A stretch of 64,000 nucleotides of DNA from Acidianus sp. HS-5 (GCF_021655615.1 NZ_AP025245.1:1860001-1924000), one strand, 5' to 3'. Shown: positions 40,548 to 52,243, counted from the first letter of the stretch. A program made the numbers and translations. Notes: a model not told the origin generated them from the letters alone.

Positions 40548-41621
40548 ATGAATATTTCCCTTTACGTCTTTGCAATAGGCTTTCTTGTGTTTTGGGCACT
40601 TATATTATCGCTTAGGAAAAAAATTGAGCCAAAGGGATTTACTGTATATCCTCTATTTTTAATGTGGAAAAAGACTACCAGATCATTATGGTTTCCTAAG
40701 TTAGCATTATCTAGACCTTTCAAAACTTACGAGAAAATAGCAATGATTCTTGGTATTATTGCAATGATTGGAGGTATAGCAATGATTTACTACGTAATGC
40801 TGAGCTTGATCTTTCATCCACAATCGACAACTGTAAGATTAGAGCCAATCATACCTGGAGTTACAATAAGCTTATCATGCTTACCTTACATTCTTTTAGC
40901 TTTAGGTATTTCAGTAACTCTTCACGAGCTATCTCATGCGGTTTCCGCAACATCAAATAAAATAAACGTAAAAAGCGGTGGCTTTATACTCTTAGGAATA
41001 TTTCCAGGAGCATTCGTGGAGCCTGCAGATGAAGAATTTATGTCTGCTGCTTTGCCTTCTAAAATCAAAATTCTTGCAGCTGGAATAGCGGTAAACCTAA
41101 TATTAGCTGGAATCTTCTTCCCTCTAGCTACCTACTTACCTGGTTATTTCTCGCAAGGCTTGCTTATAGAGGGAGTAATTCCTCATAGTTCTGCTTATAA
41201 CGCATCTATACAGGCAGGAGATGTAATATTATCTGTGAATAGTATAAAAACTACTACTTTTAATTCCTTAGCCACAGCATTAAATCAGAGTACTAATTAT
41301 ACTATAATACTAAAAGCTCCAAATGGATCTACCATAATAAAACATGCAGAGGCTGCTAATCACTTCTTAGGAGTATATATAACGTATTACTTCCCTCCAT
41401 TAGTAAAACCTTTCCTACTTTTCGTTACCTGGATGTTTATAATAAACTTCAGCCTAGCATTGTTTAATGCAGCACCACTAATAATCACAGACGGAGGAAA
41501 AATATTTACGGAATTACTTAAAAAAATTAGTTCACAGAATGGAGAAAAAATGTCAATGGCTATTCAAGCATTTCTACTTATGTCGCTAGTTTATGCCATT
41601 ATGCTATCCATAAGTGCCTAA
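40548..41621 (+). CDS. Site-2 protease family membrane metalloprotease (M50)
   Basis: A 357-residue integral membrane protein. The zinc motif HELSH is at residues 126-130, and the third ligand aspartate lies in [10 protein letters not shown] near 316. A PDZ-like domain spans about 205-270 ([20 protein letters not shown]). There are hydrophobic segments near 5-20, 62-90, 110-125, 172-195, 285-305 and 335-355. All catalytic residues are present. Such proteases cut membrane-anchored regulators. Divergent from the NTase operon; the next gene (lysS) is convergent and overlaps by 4 bases. Confidence 0.88.
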   Translation: MNISLYVFAIGFLVFWALILSLRKKIEPKGFTVYPLFLMWKKTTRSLWFPKLALSRPFKTYEKIAMILGIIAMIGGIAMIYYVMLSLIFHPQSTTVRLEPIIPGVTISLSCLPYILLALGISVTLHELSHAVSATSNKINVKSGGFILLGIFPGAFVEPADEEFMSAALPSKIKILAAGIAVNLILAGIFFPLATYLPGYFSQGLLIEGVIPHSSAYNASIQAGDVILSVNSIKTTTFNSLATALNQSTNYTIILKAPNGSTIIKHAEAANHFLGVYITYYFPPLVKPFLLFVTWMFIINFSLALFNAAPLIITDGGKIFTELLKKISSQNGEKMSMAIQAFLLMSLVYAIMLSISA

Positions 41622-43102
41622 TCTTCCTCAATTAGCTTTGCACTAAGCATTGGGAACGGAATAACTTCCTTAATACTTTGGTTATTTGTAAGCAACATTA
41701 CTAGTCTGTCTATTCCTATACCTAAACCACCGGTTGGAGGCATGCCATAAGATAACGCTCTTACAAAGTCCTTATCATAAGGATGAGCTTCTTCGTCTCC
41801 TCTCTTCATCATTTCTTGTTCTTCTTTAAACAACTTATCTTGTAAGATTGGATCATTAAGTTCAGTATATGCGTTTGCAAGTTCCATTCCGGCTATGTAT
41901 AATTCAAATCTCTCAACTAGCCCGGACTTAGATCTGTGAGGCTTACATAGTGGTGTAGTCTCTATAGGATAATCTGTTATAAATGTAGGTTGTATTAGAT
42001 TTGGCGTAACTAATTTATCGAATAGTTTTTCAATCATTAAACCTCTAACGTAAAGGTTACCTCTTGGTAACAAGTTATACTTTTTCATTAACTCCTTCAG
42101 TTCATCGTCACTTATCTTTTCAATATCTTTTCCAAGAGCTTCACTTAACGAATCAAACATTGTAATTTTTCTAAATTGTGATAATTCTATTTCGTATTCT
42201 TTATCAATCACTTTATACTTAATTTTAGTATCGCCTAAAACCTTGCTTGCAACCGTTCTTAGCATATTTTCTGTAAGTTTCGTAATGTCATTATAATCCG
42301 CATAAGCCCAATATAATTCAAGTTCTGTAAATTCTGGATTGTGAGTTACATCTATATCCTCATTTCTGAATACTTTTCCTATTTCGAAAACTTTGTCAAA
42401 ACCACCAACTATAAATCTCTTTAAATAAAGTTCTAAAGAAATTCTTAAATACCATTCTTCATTAAGATAATTAACCTTAGATTTGAACGGCTTTGCTAAT
42501 GCTCCGCCATAAACTGGCTGTAGAATTGGCGTTTCAACTTCAATAAATCCTTCTGAATTTAAATAATCCCTTATTTCTTTTATAATCTTAAACCTTACTT
42601 CCATGGATTTTCTTGCACTATCGTTGTAAAGAAAATCTACATATCTATGAGCATATCTGAATTCTGTACTCAACTTTGTCCAATCTGGAGGCTCTATTAA
42701 TGCTTTCGCAAGTAATTCATAGCTCTTAGCAAGTAATGTCAGTTCACCTTTTCCAGTATAGAAAATATCTCCTTTCACTCCTATTATATCTCCTCTCCCA
42801 ATATAGTTAAAGAACTCTTCATACTTATCACCGAGTTCATTAATTCTTAAATAAAGCTGTAATCTCTCTCCTTCATCAAAAATATCCACAAAAGAAGCTT
42901 TACCGTGTCTTCTAATGTTAGCTACTCTGCCAGCAGTCGAAATATCGAACATAAAAGGCTCGTGAGGTTTATCTTGTCTACTAAGTCCTATTTGTCTTAT
43001 CTGGGATATAGTATGAGTTATTTCATACTTCTGCGGATAGGGATTAATTCCCTTAGCTTTAAGCTCCTCTACAATTTTAACTCTTCTTTCGTCCCATTTC
43101 AC
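41618..43102 (-). CDS. lysS: Lysyl-tRNA synthetase, class II
   Basis: A 494-residue class II synthetase. The N-terminal OB fold has [20 protein letters not shown]. Motif 2 is [19 protein letters not shown], and motif 3 is [14 protein letters not shown] near the C-terminus. [23 protein letters not shown] [19 protein letters not shown] is specific to LysRS. Crenarchaea use class II LysRS, in line with this gene. All motifs complete. Confidence 0.96.
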   Translation of the reverse strand: MKWDERRVKIVEELKAKGINPYPQKYEITHTISQIRQIGLSRQDKPHEPFMFDISTAGRVANIRRHGKASFVDIFDEGERLQLYLRINELGDKYEEFFNYIGRGDIIGVKGDIFYTGKGELTLLAKSYELLAKALIEPPDWTKLSTEFRYAHRYVDFLYNDSARKSMEVRFKIIKEIRDYLNSEGFIEVETPILQPVYGGALAKPFKSKVNYLNEEWYLRISLELYLKRFIVGGFDKVFEIGKVFRNEDIDVTHNPEFTELELYWAYADYNDITKLTENMLRTVASKVLGDTKIKYKVIDKEYEIELSQFRKITMFDSLSEALGKDIEKISDDELKELMKKYNLLPRGNLYVRGLMIEKLFDKLVTPNLIQPTFITDYPIETTPLCKPHRSKSGLVERFELYIAGMELANAYTELNDPILQDKLFKEEQEMMKRGDEEAHPYDKDFVRALSYGMPPTGGLGIGIDRLVMLLTNNQSIKEVIPFPMLSAKLIEED

Positions 43103-43147
43103 ACAATAACCGAATATTTCTAGTATAAAACATTTTACGATAATAAA

Positions 43148-43555
43148 CTACAGCTTTACTCCAAGTATATCCAGAAATCTCATTGCACAATCTTTTATTT
43201 TATCCTCAATTGATTTATCTATCGGAATTTGCTTATTATAAGTAGTATAACCATTTTGACTAATAAACGCAATAACATCTGTTGAATTATAGTAGAATTT
43301 CACGTATAGCATATCAGAATAAACTATCGAGATTATACAAGCACAGGACGAGAGCAATTCCTTCATTTTTGAGGAATAATCTTTAGCTATCTTCATCTTC
43401 TCTTCGCTTGCATCCTTTTTAACAAAATCTACTCCGTCATATTCTCCCACTGAAACCTCTCCGTCAAGCATTATACTGTCAATTCCGTGCTTCCTAAGCT
43501 CTATTATTATAACATCTTTTCCTCCTATTTTCAGCTTTGAAATGCTTTTAGTCAT
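43148..43555 (-). CDS. Hypothetical protein
   Basis: A 135-residue protein, not recognised. The N-terminal half is beta-rich (ISKLKIGGKDVIIIELRKHG, then GEVSVGEYDGVDFV), followed by a helix (EKMKIAKDYSSKMKELL), a hydrophobic strand with CACIISIVYSDMLYVKFYY, and a C-terminal helix (IEDKIKDCAMRFLDILG). No membrane helix. Follows the DUF131 gene by 27 bases on the same strand. Confidence 0.6.
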   Translation of the reverse strand: MTKSISKLKIGGKDVIIIELRKHGIDSIMLDGEVSVGEYDGVDFVKKDASEEKMKIAKDYSSKMKELLSSCACIISIVYSDMLYVKFYYNSTDVIAFISQNGYTTYNKQIPIDKSIEDKIKDCAMRFLDILGVKL

Positions 43556-43582
43556 TTTACGTAATTTTAGCTAAAGAAATAA

Positions 43583-43867
43583 TTAAATCTCTGGCTTTTG
43601 GCTCCATTTCCTGAACATATAAAAAGTTAAAATAAAGAAGATTACTGCAATTATCGTAAATATTATGCCGAAAATTGTGAGAGGTAATAATTCACTTTTT
43701 GGTCCAACACCAAAGAATATAGGAAAAGGTCCTATTAGTATTAATCCCCCTACAGCAGTATTAGAGGAACTTGGCGTAGAGACTGTACTAGATAAGGCTG
43801 AAATGAAAAGCAATGCAAAGCCTATAAATATCAAAATCATCCCTACGCCGATGACGGATAATTTCAT
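43583..43867 (-). CDS. DUF131-like small membrane protein
   Basis: A 94-residue protein with two or three membrane segments (residues 4-27, 40-52 and 62-84). VGGLILIGPFPIFFGVGPK is the conserved block of the archaeal DUF131/TIGR00304 family. Between the first two segments is a Ser/Thr-rich outside loop (STVSTPSSSNT). Function unknown. Divergent from the EF-Tu-like gene with 41 bases between starts. Confidence 0.75.
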   Translation of the reverse strand: MKLSVIGVGMILIFIGFALLFISALSSTVSTPSSSNTAVGGLILIGPFPIFFGVGPKSELLPLTIFGIIFTIIAVIFFILTFYMFRKWSQKPEI

Positions 43868-43908
43868 AATATTATTTATGATACTAAGGTTTATAACGGT
43901 GTTGATAA

Positions 43909-44805
43909 TTGTATTACGGCAACATTATAACTGTATTATCTTCAGATAAGGAAAAAGCAGAAAAAATAGCAGATAATTTAGGAAAATTACATGAAAATGA
44001 AAAATTAAAGATTTATTATAGAAAAAAGGGAGATTATATAAGATCGGTTCTAGTACCTACAGAGTATCCAGAAAAAATTTTACAAACTGCAGAGTCAGTT
44101 AGCCTTTCATCTTATTGCGTATTTTATCTACCTATAGTCCCATCATGGACTGAAGGAGAACTAGCACTTTTAATTGCTTCTGCAGGTTGTAAAGGAGAAA
44201 TAATAACTGAAATGCAAGAAAGCGACGTAAGAAAATTATTGAAAGGCTTACCACTAGAGGAATTTCCTATACGTCAAATTCCTGAGGAAGTTGAAGGAAA
44301 GGAAGAAGATAAAGGAGTAGTTTACATTGATAAAACGTTTGTAGTTAAAGGCGTAGGTGTAGTAGTTACTGGATTTTCTTATATGCAAGTTAAAGTTCAC
44401 GATAAGTTGAAAGTTATGCCACAGAATAAAGAGGTTGAAATAAAGAGCATCCAGGTTTTAGACGAAGATCAAGAAGCCGTAGATTCTGGAATAAGGATAG
44501 GCTTTGCGTTAAGAAATGTTAAGGAGGATGAAATGAAAGAAGCTTTACTTCTTGTCAAGAGTGGAGTAAAAACAGTAAAGAATTTCTCCGGAGAGATCTT
44601 TCTGTTCCCTTGGACTAAAATTGAATCAGGAAATTATCATTTAGTTGCGAACGGAGTGTCAGTAATGTCCAACTTAAAGATTAATGGTAGTAGTGTAGAT
44701 GTTGAACTAAGCAATGAATTGCCATTATCTAAACGTTTTATAATAGTTAATGTTAACGCAAAACAAGGTAAACCAAGGATAGCAGGTTATATTATGCCAA
44801 AGTAG
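43909..44805 (+). CDS. EF-Tu/SelB-like protein with degenerate GTPase domain
   Basis: A 298-residue protein with TTG start. Residues 138-210 ([20 protein letters not shown], then [20 protein letters not shown] and [11 protein letters not shown]) are a clear elongation-factor domain 2. The N-terminal 125 residues keep GTPase-like strand and helix order, but no GxxxxGK[ST], DxxG or NKxD motif is present, so GTP binding is unlikely. Residues 215-298 look like domain 3. Non-selenocysteine archaea keep such SelB-like proteins with unknown function. Its stop TAG is shared with the convergent tRNA-Gln gene. Confidence 0.78.
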   Translation: MYYGNIITVLSSDKEKAEKIADNLGKLHENEKLKIYYRKKGDYIRSVLVPTEYPEKILQTAESVSLSSYCVFYLPIVPSWTEGELALLIASAGCKGEIITEMQESDVRKLLKGLPLEEFPIRQIPEEVEGKEEDKGVVYIDKTFVVKGVGVVVTGFSYMQVKVHDKLKVMPQNKEVEIKSIQVLDEDQEAVDSGIRIGFALRNVKEDEMKEALLLVKSGVKTVKNFSGEIFLFPWTKIESGNYHLVANGVSVMSNLKINGSSVDVELSNELPLSKRFIIVNVNAKQGKPRIAGYIMPK

Positions 44806-44875
44806 CCGGGTAGGGATTCGAACCCTAGTCGACGGGGCCAGAGCCCGCCATCCTTGACCGCTAGACGACCCGGCT
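44803..44875 (-). tRNA. tRNA-Gln (CTG)
   Basis: Minus strand: acceptor AGCCGGG/CCCGGCT with A73, D stem GTCT/GGAT, anticodon stem GCGGG/CCCGT with loop CTCTGGC (anticodon CTG), T arm TAGGG-TTCGAAT-CCCTA. No intron and no CCA. The last three bases are the complement of the stop codon of the convergent gene. Confidence 0.95.
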
Positions 44876-44947
44876 AAGATTCAATTTTTTAAAATAATAT
44901 TAAAAGCTTTTTCCTAGGTCTGAAATTAATAGATTAAAAACATGACG

Positions 44948-44986
44948 GAAAAACTTATAAATTATATAATCGAAAAATTTAAAAGG
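44948..44986 (+). promoter_or_regulatory. Candidate promoter elements of tfb1
   Basis: Two BRE/TATA-like elements precede tfb: GAAAAACTTATAAATT (44948-44963) and CGAAAAATTTAAAAG (44971-44985). The gene has a leader with GGTGAcct (45011-45018) before ATG 45023, so it is not leaderless. Which element is used is unknown. Confidence 0.4.
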
Positions 44987-45022
44987 GTTTTGGAGAATGG
45001 TCGAGCTTAAGGTGACCTGTTT

Positions 45023-45937
45023 ATGAGTGATAAACCTCAAGATAACATTTGTCCTCCGGATAAAATAGTTTTTGATGCAGACAGAGGAGAATACATATGC
45101 ACAGAAACTGGTGAAGTTATTGAGGAAAGAATTATTGATCAGGGCCCCGAATGGAGGGCATTTACTCCTGAAGAAAAAGAGAAGAGAAGTAGAGTTGGCG
45201 GGCCTCTAAATCAAACTATTCATGATAGAGGATTATCTACACTTATAGATTGGAAGGATAAGGATGCAATAGGAAGAAATTTAGATCCTAAGAGAAGGTT
45301 AGAAGTGTTAAGATGGAGAAAGTGGCAGATAAGAGCTAGAATTCAATCATCTATTGATAGAAATCTTGCGCAAGCAATGAACGAGTTGGAAAGAATAGGC
45401 AACTTACTGGGATTACCTAAATCAGTTAAAGATGAGGCTGCACTCATATATAGAAAAGCTGTAGAAAAAGGATTGGTAAGAGGTAGATCTATAGAAAGCG
45501 TAGTAGCAGCGTCCATTTACGCATCATGTAGGAGAATTAAGATAGCTAGGACATTAGATGAAATTGCACAGTACACTAAAGCAAATAGGAAAGAAGTTGC
45601 CAGATGTTACCGGTTATTATTAAGAGAGCTTAATGTTGAAGTCCCAGTATCAGATCCTAAGGATTATGTAACTAGGATAGGATCCTTATTGAGTCTTAGT
45701 GGCGCTACAATGAAGCTAGCTGCAGAGATACTAGAAAAAGCTAAGAATGCAGGTTTAACAGCAGGAAAAGATCCTGCGGGTTTAGCTGCTGCTGCGATAT
45801 ATATTGCAGCATTAATGAATGATGAAAGGAGAACTCAAAAAGAGATAGCTCAAGTAGCGGGAGTTACAGAAGTAACTGTAAGGAATAGATATAAGGAGCT
45901 TATACAAGAATTAAAAATAGAGATACAAAATCAATAA
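45023..45937 (+). CDS. tfb1: Transcription initiation factor TFB
   Basis: A 304-residue TFIIB homologue. The N-terminal ribbon has only two of the usual four cysteines (CPPDK and [11 protein letters not shown]), as in Sulfolobus TFB1. The B-reader follows ([20 protein letters not shown]) and B-linker ([11 protein letters not shown]). Two cyclin repeats are at about 110-200 ([20 protein letters not shown]) and 205-300 ([20 protein letters not shown], helix-turn-helix [16 protein letters not shown]). It recruits polymerase to TBP-bound promoters and recognises BRE. Confidence 0.96.
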   Translation: MSDKPQDNICPPDKIVFDADRGEYICTETGEVIEERIIDQGPEWRAFTPEEKEKRSRVGGPLNQTIHDRGLSTLIDWKDKDAIGRNLDPKRRLEVLRWRKWQIRARIQSSIDRNLAQAMNELERIGNLLGLPKSVKDEAALIYRKAVEKGLVRGRSIESVVAASIYASCRRIKIARTLDEIAQYTKANRKEVARCYRLLLRELNVEVPVSDPKDYVTRIGSLLSLSGATMKLAAEILEKAKNAGLTAGKDPAGLAAAAIYIAALMNDERRTQKEIAQVAGVTEVTVRNRYKELIQELKIEIQNQ

Positions 45938-45955
45938 CTTTTAATAATCTTGAAA

Positions 45956-45968
45956 TTTTTCTTTTTTT
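45956..45968 (+). terminator. T-run terminator after tfb1
   Basis: TTTTTCTTTTTTT starts 18 bases after the tfb stop. T-rich tracts of this kind stop archaeal RNA polymerase. It reaches 2 bases into the end of the convergent aIF1 gene. Confidence 0.45.
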
Positions 45969-46269
45969 ACTCTATTACCATTATATTTTCTGCTGGAAAT
46001 CCTAACCTTACTAGAATATCTTTTACTTTTTCTCTGTGATCTCCTTGTATTTCAATTCTGCCATTTTTTACTGTACCCCCAGCTGCTAACTTTGACTTAA
46101 GTTCTGAAGCTATCTTTTTCAAGTCCGCATCATCGCTGCTTATCCCTTCTATTACTGTAACTTCTTTCCCATAACGTCTTTTCTCCAACTTTATTTTTAT
46201 AAACTGTTCCTCTTTATTTAATTGCTCACATATATCTGGTGGAAGTCCTCCACACAAATTGTCTGCCAT
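45967..46269 (-). CDS. Translation initiation factor aIF1 (SUI1)
   Basis: A 100-residue SUI1-fold protein. [20 protein letters not shown] leads into [40 protein letters not shown] and [15 protein letters not shown]. It promotes correct start-codon selection and scanning of the small subunit. Divergent from rpoP. Confidence 0.95.
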   Translation of the reverse strand: MADNLCGGLPPDICEQLNKEEQFIKIKLEKRRYGKEVTVIEGISSDDADLKKIASELKSKLAAGGTVKNGRIEIQGDHREKVKDILVRLGFPAENIMVIE

Positions 46270-46354
46270 GTTTCTAATTAAGAATTATAAAAACTCCTTT
46301 TTGAGCTTTTCTATTCACATTAAATTTAAAACTTCTTGAAGATAAGGATTTGCT

Positions 46355-47372
<1,018 letters not shown>

Positions 47373-47415
47373 GGATATAACGGTTGTAATGAGGTTTATA
47401 AGCTTAATACAATAA

Positions 47416-49131
47416 TTGGGTTATGTGAGCGAGGAAAAAGTTATAGAGCTTGCAAAAAGGAGAGGAATTTTTTGGCCATCATATGAAATTTACGGTGGAG
47501 TAGGAGGATTATACGATATAGGACCCGTAGGAACTAGAATAAAGAATAAAATAGTACAGTTGTGGAGGAAAACATTCGTAGAAGACAACAGTGAATTTGT
47601 AGTAGAAATTGAAACGCCTATGATAACTCCAAAAAAAGTTTTTGAAGCTAGCGGTCATTTAGAGAATTTTACAGATCCAATAGTTGAGTGCAATAAATGT
47701 CATAGAGTATTTAGAGCTGACCACTTAGTAGAAGAAGTTTTGAAAATAAATGCAGAAGGATTAAAAGCCGAAGAGCTTACTAACTTGATAAGAGAAAAGG
47801 ACATAAAATGTCCAGTTTGCGGTGGAGATTTAGGGGATGTTAGATATTTCAACTTGCTCTTTTCAACTAACATTGGACCTTATACTGGTGGCACTGGATT
47901 TTTAAGACCGGAAACTGCCCAAGGAATGTTTACGTCATTCAAAAGAGTTTACGAAACAACAAGAGAAAGATTACCTTTAGGAATAGCTCAAGTTGGTAGG
48001 GTTGCAAGAAACGAGATTTCACCAAGGCAAGGATTAATAAGGATGAGGGAATTCACTATAATGGAAATAGAATTTTTCATGGATCCTGAAGATATAAGTA
48101 GCGTGCCTTTAGAAAGATTTTCTGAGGACAAGGTTAACGTTTTACCTGCAGAAGCTAAAATAAAAGGAGAAAAGCCATCAACTTTTAAGGTAAAGGAGCT
48201 AGTAGATGAGAAAGTGGTCATAAATCCTTGGATGGTATATTGGATGGCTACTGCCAATAAATTTGTAAATAAACTAGGCGTTCCATTAGAAAGAATATAT
48301 TTCGAGGAAAAACTTCCCTCAGAAAGAGCTCACTACTCAAGCCAAACTTTTGATCAAATGGTTATAATAGGAGAGGATAAAGTAGAAATTTCTGGTCACG
48401 CCTATAGAGGAGACTATGATCTTTCAAGGCATTCTAAATTTAGTGGACAGGATCTATCTGTATTTAAAAAATATGAAAAGCCAAAAATAATTAAGAGAAA
48501 AATAGCGATTATAAATAAAGATAAACTAAACAAGGAAAACAAGGACTTCATTAAAGAATTTATGAAAAGAATATCTCCATTGAAACCTGAAGAAATAGAA
48601 AAGATTATTAATGAGAAAATTGACGGAAAGGAAATTAAGGATTATGTTATTATAACAGAAAGAGAGGAGAAGGAGTCCGGAAAAAGATTTATACCGCACG
48701 TAGTCGAACCTTCATTTGGAGTAGAGAGATGTCTTTATATATCAGTTTTAAACGCATATAAAGAGAAAAAGGATAGAATAATCCTATCGTTACCTAGAGA
48801 AATAGCTCCTTATGAGGTAGCTGTATTTCCCCTTCTTGAAAGGGAGGAACTAATTAAAAAATCAAGAGAAATTTACAATAAAATTAAAGGAAAATTTGAT
48901 GTAGTATTTGATGATAGTGGCAGTATAGGAAAAAGGTATGCAAGAGCGGACGAGATAGGAATACCTTATGCTATAACAATAGATCCACAAACACTGCAAG
49001 ATAATACTGTGACTATAAGAGATAGAGATACGTGGGACCAAATTAGAGTAAAAGAAGAGGAACTAATTAATACTTTGGAGAAGTTATTTAGTGGTGAAGA
49101 AATAATACCACAGGGATCGGGCAATGAGTGA
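47416..49131 (+). CDS. glyS: Glycyl-tRNA synthetase
   Basis: A 571-residue class II synthetase of the alpha-2 type. [20 protein letters not shown] is the N-terminal glycine-binding region. A zinc-like pair of CxxC motifs ([10 protein letters not shown] and [10 protein letters not shown]) lies near residue 95-140. [18 protein letters not shown] is motif 2 and [13 protein letters not shown] is motif 3. The start is TTG 47416; GTG 47425 is an alternative. The C-terminal anticodon domain ends [10 protein letters not shown]. The next gene starts 8 bases inside its end. Confidence 0.95.
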   Translation: MGYVSEEKVIELAKRRGIFWPSYEIYGGVGGLYDIGPVGTRIKNKIVQLWRKTFVEDNSEFVVEIETPMITPKKVFEASGHLENFTDPIVECNKCHRVFRADHLVEEVLKINAEGLKAEELTNLIREKDIKCPVCGGDLGDVRYFNLLFSTNIGPYTGGTGFLRPETAQGMFTSFKRVYETTRERLPLGIAQVGRVARNEISPRQGLIRMREFTIMEIEFFMDPEDISSVPLERFSEDKVNVLPAEAKIKGEKPSTFKVKELVDEKVVINPWMVYWMATANKFVNKLGVPLERIYFEEKLPSERAHYSSQTFDQMVIIGEDKVEISGHAYRGDYDLSRHSKFSGQDLSVFKKYEKPKIIKRKIAIINKDKLNKENKDFIKEFMKRISPLKPEEIEKIINEKIDGKEIKDYVIITEREEKESGKRFIPHVVEPSFGVERCLYISVLNAYKEKKDRIILSLPREIAPYEVAVFPLLEREELIKKSREIYNKIKGKFDVVFDDSGSIGKRYARADEIGIPYAITIDPQTLQDNTVTIRDRDTWDQIRVKEEELINTLEKLFSGEEIIPQGSGNE

Positions 49132-49474
49132 GGATAACTCTCAAAATGAGAAAAAAGTTGATATAAAATCCTTAGTTAATATAATCCCTCCAGCTTCTGC
49201 ACTTAAAAATAGAGAAAAGGAACCTCCAAAAGAAAAGAGAGTTAAAGCTAAAAAGAAGCCTGAAGTCGATGAAGGAACCATAATAATATCAAACAAATTA
49301 GTTTCGCAAATGAAGATTAAAAATGAAGTTGAAATTTCAGTAAAAGGAAAAAGATTAAGGTTAAAGGTTATCTCTCAAGATGGATTGCAAGATATAGAAG
49401 TATGGTTAAATCCTTCAGACACGCTTAAACTCGGTTTAGAAGATAATAGTACGGTTACATTGAGGGTAGTGTAA
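49124..49474 (+). CDS. Hypothetical protein with small beta-barrel C-terminus
   Basis: 116 residues. Residues 1-50 are a basic and charged disordered segment ([20 protein letters not shown]). Residues 55-116 ([20 protein letters not shown], then [15 protein letters not shown] and [13 protein letters not shown]) look like a small beta-barrel, possibly AbrB-like or a double-psi barrel. Not recognised. Starts inside glyS and shares one base with the next gene, so it belongs to a run of coupled genes to endA. Confidence 0.6.
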   Translation: MSEDNSQNEKKVDIKSLVNIIPPASALKNREKEPPKEKRVKAKKKPEVDEGTIIISNKLVSQMKIKNEVEISVKGKRLRLKVISQDGLQDIEVWLNPSDTLKLGLEDNSTVTLRVV

Positions 49475-49878
49475 TGAACGATAGTGATGCTCAAGTTAAT
49501 ATTACGTTAACTCACTTCGAGACACTAATAGAGGATCATTCAACATACTTGAGCGAACTAGAGAATATGAGTGTAATCCCACAGATAGACGTTGATAGAA
49601 TTATGAGAATCTTAAAAAGAATGAGAAAGATAAGGAGAGATTTGGAAATTGGAATTAATACTATCCTTAGTAATTTAGATAATGTTGGAAATTCTAGGAT
49701 AAAAGAAGAAGCTTTAGGAATAATAAGCTATTTGAACATTGTAGGATTTAAAGATGAAAAGGAAATTCTACAAAAGCTATCTGTTCAAGCTAAGGAAATA
49801 GGATATGATATAAATATAAATGATGATATAAAACAAATTGATAATATACTTTCTAAAATTTCTAAAATAAGCCTATAG
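49474..49878 (+). CDS. Hypothetical helical protein
   Basis: 134 residues, mostly helical: [20 protein letters not shown], then [20 protein letters not shown] and [21 protein letters not shown] coiled coil around residues 40-62 is likely. No family recognised. ATG 49474 overlaps the previous stop by one base and the next gene starts 8 bases after its stop. Confidence 0.6.
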   Translation: MNDSDAQVNITLTHFETLIEDHSTYLSELENMSVIPQIDVDRIMRILKRMRKIRRDLEIGINTILSNLDNVGNSRIKEEALGIISYLNIVGFKDEKEILQKLSVQAKEIGYDININDDIKQIDNILSKISKISL

Positions 49879-49885
49879 TGAAACT

Positions 49886-50521
49886 ATGAGTATAGCTAAC
49901 ATGACATTAGAGGAAAAACTACAGCAAATAACTGTAAAACTTATTGATGAAAGTAGAACTCTTTATGAATTTCTTACAGTAGGAAATAATATTAACCCAA
50001 TGCAGATTTATACAAAAATAAATGGGATAAAGGATAGTATAGAAAATGAAAAATATCTTACTGGGGAATATATAATAAAGGTAAGAGAAGGGTTAGACTA
50101 TGTAGACCTTTATATAGATATACTGAATAATTTAGAGAAAATCGCACAAAATGTTGATGCAGCAACTTACAGATTAAGTGTTCTCTTGACAAGAAGTAGT
50201 AAAATTGATAACGTGATGCATGGTTTAATAGTAGTAATGTGTGAAAAAATACTTGCTTCTCTAACCCATCTGATTGAATCAATTAAAACTCTGTCCTCTA
50301 ACGCTAAAAAATCTATAGAGTCCGCTAGGAATATATTAAAATTAGAGGAAGACGTTGATGACTTATATAGAAATGTTGAATTAAAATTATTTGAAAGGCC
50401 TCATGAGGATCTAGTTTATGTGATGCTTATGAAAGATATTGCAGATAGATTAGAAGATAGCGAGGATCTAATTAGAGACTCAGCTAATTCTATAACATAT
50501 ATTGCATTTAGTAGAACATGA
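49886..50521 (+). CDS. PhoU/DUF47-like helical protein
   Basis: A 211-residue all-helical protein. The C-terminal half, [20 protein letters not shown] and [20 protein letters not shown], resembles the PhoU/DUF47 three-helix bundle with its E/DxxxD acidic motifs (metal sites). The N-terminal half has a similar helical bundle. DUF47 proteins often work with Pit phosphate carriers, but none is adjacent. Start 8 bases after the previous stop, end overlapping endA by 4 bases. Confidence 0.65.
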   Translation: MSIANMTLEEKLQQITVKLIDESRTLYEFLTVGNNINPMQIYTKINGIKDSIENEKYLTGEYIIKVREGLDYVDLYIDILNNLEKIAQNVDAATYRLSVLLTRSSKIDNVMHGLIVVMCEKILASLTHLIESIKTLSSNAKKSIESARNILKLEEDVDDLYRNVELKLFERPHEDLVYVMLMKDIADRLEDSEDLIRDSANSITYIAFSRT

Positions 50522-51072
50522 TGAGTATAAAGGGATACATATTCGGCGATAAGATAGTAATATTTGATATAAATAATAGTAAGAAAATATACTCTTCAGG
50601 TTTTTACGGAAAACCTTTAGGAATAAATAAACCAAAGAAGGCAGAGGATATAAAAACACCATTAGAGCTTTCTATAATAGAAGGATTATATTTACTAAAG
50701 AAAGGAGAAATGGTAGTAATGCACGGAGATAATAAACTAGATGAAAAAGACTTGTATAAAATAGGAAAAGAGAACATAGCTAGATTTGAAAGTTTATTTG
50801 CAGTGTATTCTGACTTAAGGAATAAAGGATTTGTAGTTAGATCTGGAATAAAATTTGGTGCCGATTTCGCTGTATATACTCTAGGACCAGGATTAGAACA
50901 TGCACCCTATGTAGTTATAGTTTTAGACGCAAACTCAATACTTCTTGCAAATGAACTAATGAGTTTTGGAAGGGTATCTCATAGTACTAGAAAGAAACTC
51001 ATTTTAGCAATTGTTAATATGCCTCCACCAAAAAATATAAGATACGTAATGTTTAAATGGGTGAAATTATAG
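50518..51072 (+). CDS. endA: tRNA-splicing endonuclease, catalytic subunit
   Basis: A 184-residue protein. The catalytic triad is Y120 (FAVYTLGPG), H128 (GLEHAPYVV) and K159 ([11 protein letters not shown]), all present, so this is the active subunit of the crenarchaeal heterotetramer. The structural partner subunit is not in the window. It cuts bulge-helix-bulge introns such as that of tRNA-Met at 5998-6088. Translationally coupled to the PhoU-like gene. Confidence 0.94.
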   Translation: MMSIKGYIFGDKIVIFDINNSKKIYSSGFYGKPLGINKPKKAEDIKTPLELSIIEGLYLLKKGEMVVMHGDNKLDEKDLYKIGKENIARFESLFAVYSDLRNKGFVVRSGIKFGADFAVYTLGPGLEHAPYVVIVLDANSILLANELMSFGRVSHSTRKKLILAIVNMPPPKNIRYVMFKWVKL

Positions 51073-51109
51073 AATAATATTGCATAACATGAAAAATGGG
51101 GGTTTTTGA

Positions 51110-51508
51110 TTGAGAAACTATTCTGGAAGAAGCTTTAATAAAGAAAGAGGACAGATATCTCAAAATGAACCAAAACCTCTACCTCTGGGAGAAAAATGTA
51201 ATTACTTATGCCCTTATTTTAGATGCAATAAAAGGGCATTAATGATACAAACTAAGTATGCAAAAGGAAGTCCATATAAAGTAGGTTTCTGCAGATGGGT
51301 AGGAGACACTTGTATCACTGGTGAATGCCAATATGCATATTGTGAGAAGAGAGCATTATTACCGGGTAACAAGTGCGCTTTCGCAGTAAACAAAAAGAAT
51401 GACGGAAACGATATGGAGAAAGAGCTAAAGCAGTCGGACGAATACGAAGATAAGGTTAAGGACATAATATCTAAGAAACTTGGTAAGAAGGATCTTGATC
51501 TTATTTAG
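51110..51508 (+). CDS. Cysteine-rich protein with two similar metal-knuckle repeats
   Basis: 132 residues, TTG start. Eight cysteines at residues 30, 34, 39, 61 and 68, 73, 78, 89. [11 protein letters not shown] and [12 protein letters not shown] are similar, so the two halves arose by duplication; each half has four cysteines, enough for one zinc or Fe-S site. The remainder is disordered, charged ([17 protein letters not shown]). Not a family I can name. A GGGGG tract 5 bases before the start could act as a ribosome binding site. Downstream of endA. Confidence 0.65.
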   Translation: MRNYSGRSFNKERGQISQNEPKPLPLGEKCNYLCPYFRCNKRALMIQTKYAKGSPYKVGFCRWVGDTCITGECQYAYCEKRALLPGNKCAFAVNKKNDGNDMEKELKQSDEYEDKVKDIISKKLGKKDLDLI

Positions 51509-52091
51509 ACCATCTTTTATACAACTCGTTCCTTATTCCTAATAAGTCAAGGGCTTTTCCTACAATAAAATCTATTAAATCTTGAATTGTTTTAGGTTTA
51601 ATATAAAAACCTGGAGAGGCTGGCATTATAATTCCACCGGCTCTAGATACTTTTAACGCGTTATATAATTCAATTTGGCCTAATGGAGTTTCTCTAATTA
51701 CTAAAACAAGCTTTTGCCTACTTCTTAAATAATTTATTGCAGATCTTGTAAGCAAATTAGATGAGAAACCGTGAGCTATATAAGCCAACGTGTTTATACT
51801 ACAAGGAATTATAACCATACCTTTTGTAATTGTTGTAAAACTGGAACTAGAAGTTGGCGCATCTATCTCATCTTCCATGAAGATATTAGAGGTAAATTTC
51901 TTAACTTCGTTTACAATATCTATTTCGTTCTCCTTTTCTGCGACTTTTATTGCAGCATTAGATATTATTACATACTCCTCATATCCATAATTTTTTAGTA
52001 CTTCTACTGTCCTTAGGCCATAAATTATTCCGCTAGCTCCACTTATTCCTATTACTACCTTCTTCCTATTTGCTCCTGTTTTCTTAACCAT
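51501..52091 (-). CDS. ubiX: Flavin prenyltransferase UbiX
   Basis: About 196 residues from [31 protein letters not shown] is the N-terminal FMN loop. [20 protein letters not shown] and [19 protein letters not shown] are the prenyl and phosphate binding regions. It makes prenylated FMN for UbiD-type decarboxylases. Longer starts at 52115 are possible. It shares about 37 bases with the small zinc protein gene upstream. Confidence 0.92.
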   Translation of the reverse strand: MVKKTGANRKKVVIGISGASGIIYGLRTVEVLKNYGYEEYVIISNAAIKVAEKENEIDIVNEVKKFTSNIFMEDEIDAPTSSSSFTTITKGMVIIPCSINTLAYIAHGFSSNLLTRSAINYLRSRQKLVLVIRETPLGQIELYNALKVSRAGGIIMPASPGFYIKPKTIQDLIDFIVGKALDLLGIRNELYKRWSK

Positions 52092-52243
52092 TGCCTCATC
52101 CATGCTGTATAACATGAGTTACTACAGAATACTAAAGGTTTATTGTTACAACAAGTCTTAACGATTATTGGATTATCTCTTATTATCCTTTTACACCAAC
52201 TGCATCGTATTTCGTTAACTTTTGTATCTAACTTTAATGGCAT
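52055..52243 (-). CDS. Small zinc-binding protein (TRASH/treble-clef like)
   Basis: 62 residues. Cysteines are at CSWCKR near 14-17, CCNN near 31-32 and [14 protein letters not shown] near 39-44. The CxxC plus CxxxCY...W pattern resembles TRASH or MYM-type zinc knuckles. It overlaps the ubiX start by about 37 bases and reads in another frame. I regard it as real because of the regular cysteine spacing. Function unknown. Confidence 0.6.
   Translation of the reverse strand: MPLKLDTKVNEIRCSWCKRIIRDNPIIVKTCCNNKPLVFCSNSCYTAWMRQWLRKQEQIGRR

Noticed and set aside
47988..48257. Minus-strand frame inside glyS
   Set aside because: Antisense to conserved synthetase motif 2; no independent features.
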